From NCBI GenBank assembly GCA_964486685.1, contig CAZAOE010000018.1, positions 1 through 23,868 of the forward strand: DNA of 23,868 bases, written 5' to 3'. Shown piece after piece: positions 22,923 through 23,868 of the stretch. How positions within the stretch are numbered: position 1 is the first letter of the stretch; each line of letters opens with the position of its first letter. This stretch comes from JAIOTH01 sp964486685 (GTDB lineage: Bacteria; Patescibacteriota; Patescibacteriia; UBA1558; S5-K13). The notes beneath the pieces were generated by a model, which was given only the letters and a program-made list of their open reading frames with translations, was not told the DNA's origin and did not search any database. Position numbers and translations under genes: made by a program.

Positions 22923-23363
22923 ATGAACTACCAAATTAGAGAATTGAAAAAAGAAGATTTATATCCAACCTATGGTTATTTAGAAACCTTAAATAATTTA
23001 GCGGAAGTTGGTGATTTAAATATAAATCAAGCTGAAGAAATTTTAGAAAAAATAAATAAGCAAAATTCTATTATTTTTATAGCTCAAACAGATGATAAGC
23101 AAATAATTGGTTCAGTAACTTTATTATTAGAACAAAAATTTTTACGAGGTGGTAAATTGGCCGGGCATATTGAAGACGTGGTTACTAGAAAGGGTTATGA
23201 GAGCCAGGGTGTGGCTAGTACTTTAATAAAAAAAGCTATTAAAATAGCTAAAGAAAAGGGCTGTTATAAGATAGTTTTAGATTGTGATCAAAAATTAATT
23301 TCTTTTTATAAAAAATTTGGATTTAAAAATCAGGGAATTTGTATGAAGAGGTATTTAAAATAG
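22923..23363 (+). CDS. Glucosamine-phosphate N-acetyltransferase of the GNA1 type (GNAT fold)
   Basis: The 146-residue protein is a complete GNAT acetyltransferase. Its details match eukaryotic GNA1 (glucosamine-6-phosphate N-acetyltransferase) rather than generic GNATs: a LNNLAEVGDL N-terminal helix-turn (23-32), TLLLEQKFL (66-74), GHIEDVV (81-87), the acetyl-CoA loop KGYESQGVAST (90-100), CYKIVLDC (114-121), FYKKFGF (128-134) and a C-terminal MKRYLK. In eukaryotes this enzyme makes N-acetylglucosamine-6-phosphate from acetyl-CoA on the way to UDP-GlcNAc. Most bacteria instead acetylate glucosamine-1-phosphate with GlmU. A bacterial GNA1-like enzyme may feed peptidoglycan or glycan precursors by another order of steps. 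The assignment is from remembered family motifs; no search was run. It converges with the next gene with a 24-base gap. Confidence 0.75.
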   Translation: MNYQIRELKKEDLYPTYGYLETLNNLAEVGDLNINQAEEILEKINKQNSIIFIAQTDDKQIIGSVTLLLEQKFLRGGKLAGHIEDVVTRKGYESQGVASTLIKKAIKIAKEKGCYKIVLDCDQKLISFYKKFGFKNQGICMKRYLK

Positions 23364-23387
23364 ATGAAAGTTAAAGGCTACCATCTT

Positions 23388-23672
23388 TTAAGCGGCTTCT
23401 AAATTTTCGTATTTTTTTTGTAAATCATCCGGCAATACTCCGCCATTTTCTTCTTTAATTAAAATTATAGCTTGATTTAAAATATCGTCTTCACTAATAT
23501 TTAACCTTTTAATATCTTTTTCTTGAAGATACTTTTCTAACTTGCTTTCAATTAGAGGATTTATTTTATATTCCTCTTCTTCTAAAAGAGCTTTTAATTT
23601 TTGAGCAAAGCGGTTAAGAATTTTTTCATGCTGGATTTTATCATCTTGTTTTAAAAATTCAAATTTAGTCAT
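23388..23672 (-). CDS. Small helical hypothetical protein
   Basis: The 94-residue, highly charged protein is predicted to be nearly all helical (LNRFAQKLKALLEEEEYKI, then a second Glu/Lys-rich helix). It ends with a short DDLQKKYENLEAA segment. No cysteines, membrane segments or known catalytic motif are visible. It is on the minus strand and converges on the GNA1-like gene. Codon use matches neighbouring genes and the frame is open from ATG at 23672 to TAA, which supports a real gene. Function unknown. Confidence 0.55.
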   Translation of the reverse strand: MTKFEFLKQDDKIQHEKILNRFAQKLKALLEEEEYKINPLIESKLEKYLQEKDIKRLNISEDDILNQAIILIKEENGGVLPDDLQKKYENLEAA

Positions 23673-23676
23673 AGGG

Positions 23677-23764
23677 GTTTAATTGTTAAATTGTTAAATG
23701 GTTGAATTGTTTTTTTATTCTTGTGTTTTTTGGTTCCTAAGTTCCTATGTTCCTAAGTTCCTGA
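23677..23764. repeat. Short tandem repeats near the right end
   Basis: Two repeat types occur. TAATTGTTAAATTGTTAAA-type units at about 23680-23700 are reverse-complement relatives of the AAACAATTA units at 18689-18721. Then there are four tandem 8-mers, GTTCCTAA, GTTCCTAT, GTTCCTAA, GTTCCTGA (23733-23764). They lie just upstream of the minus-strand gene at 23672. No coding reading is supported here. Confidence 0.7.
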
Positions 23765-23868
23765 GTTTTTAGTTATTTTAATCTTACTCTTTGCAAATAA
23801 TTTTGTAAACTTTTTGTACTAGATGACCACATAGGTAACACTTTTGTATATTTCTGAGTAAATTCAAT

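Noticed and set aside
1..23868. CRISPR arrays, tRNA or rRNA genes, transposases, phage genes
   Set aside because: No regularly spaced direct repeats, no cloverleaf-like or rRNA-like sequence and no such proteins were seen by eye; a tRNA scan could not be run.

Overview
The window looks like chromosomal backbone DNA from a small-genome, AT-rich bacterium. The best guess is a member of the Candidate Phyla Radiation (Patescibacteria, Parcubacteria-like). This rests on several features seen here: very AT-rich codons, mostly weak or absent Shine-Dalgarno sites, short spacers, an ftsK / RodZ-like / recA cluster, and GC-rich palindromes scattered between and inside genes. TAA and TAG stops dominate, with one TGA stop at 7107. 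Full-length rpoB, rpoC, dnaA, dnaN, recA and ftsK are all read with the standard bacterial code. The lineage is an inference; no rRNA gene is present to confirm it.

The likely replication origin lies on the right. dnaA (20235-21605) and dnaN (18724-19827) are on the minus strand, separated by a 407-base non-coding region. That region holds DnaA-box-like 9-mers, a run of TAA trinucleotides next to one box, and a large palindromic repeat. A second cluster of three box-like 9-mers, at exact 11-base intervals, lies upstream of dnaA. Left of dnaA nearly all genes are on the minus strand; right of it the first three are on the plus strand. This is the polarity expected around an origin. To the right lie a small unrecognised protein with a good promoter and terminator, a small membrane protein, a glucosamine-phosphate N-acetyltransferase of the eukaryotic GNA1 type, and a short helical protein on the minus strand.

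Left of dnaN come a HIT-like protein, a degenerate HD-domain protein and a peptidase E-like protein, and then rpoB-rpoC. rpoB has a roughly 230-265-base leader with two strong tandem promoters, an attenuator-like hairpin and a tiny start-stop reading frame. rpoC ends at a strong bidirectional terminator shared with a plus-strand YdcF/DUF218-like gene (8148-8831).

From 7616 leftwards there is a small protein of unknown function and then a nucleotidyltransferase/HEPN-like pair. The pair is driven by a near-consensus promoter whose -10 overlaps a 14-base palindrome. Next comes an ftsK, RodZ-like, recA, lipid-linked-sugar flippase series covering chromosome segregation, cell shape, recombination and envelope sugar export.

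The most unusual signals are two GC-rich palindromes that lie in frame inside genes (ftsK tail and flippase) and related palindromes in several intergenic gaps. Others are the origin architecture, the rpoB leader, the GNA1-like enzyme, and the NT/HEPN pair with a changed catalytic motif. Three gene starts are placed internally because of promoter or Shine-Dalgarno evidence (7063, 7580, 21902). No tRNA, rRNA, CRISPR array or transposase was seen.
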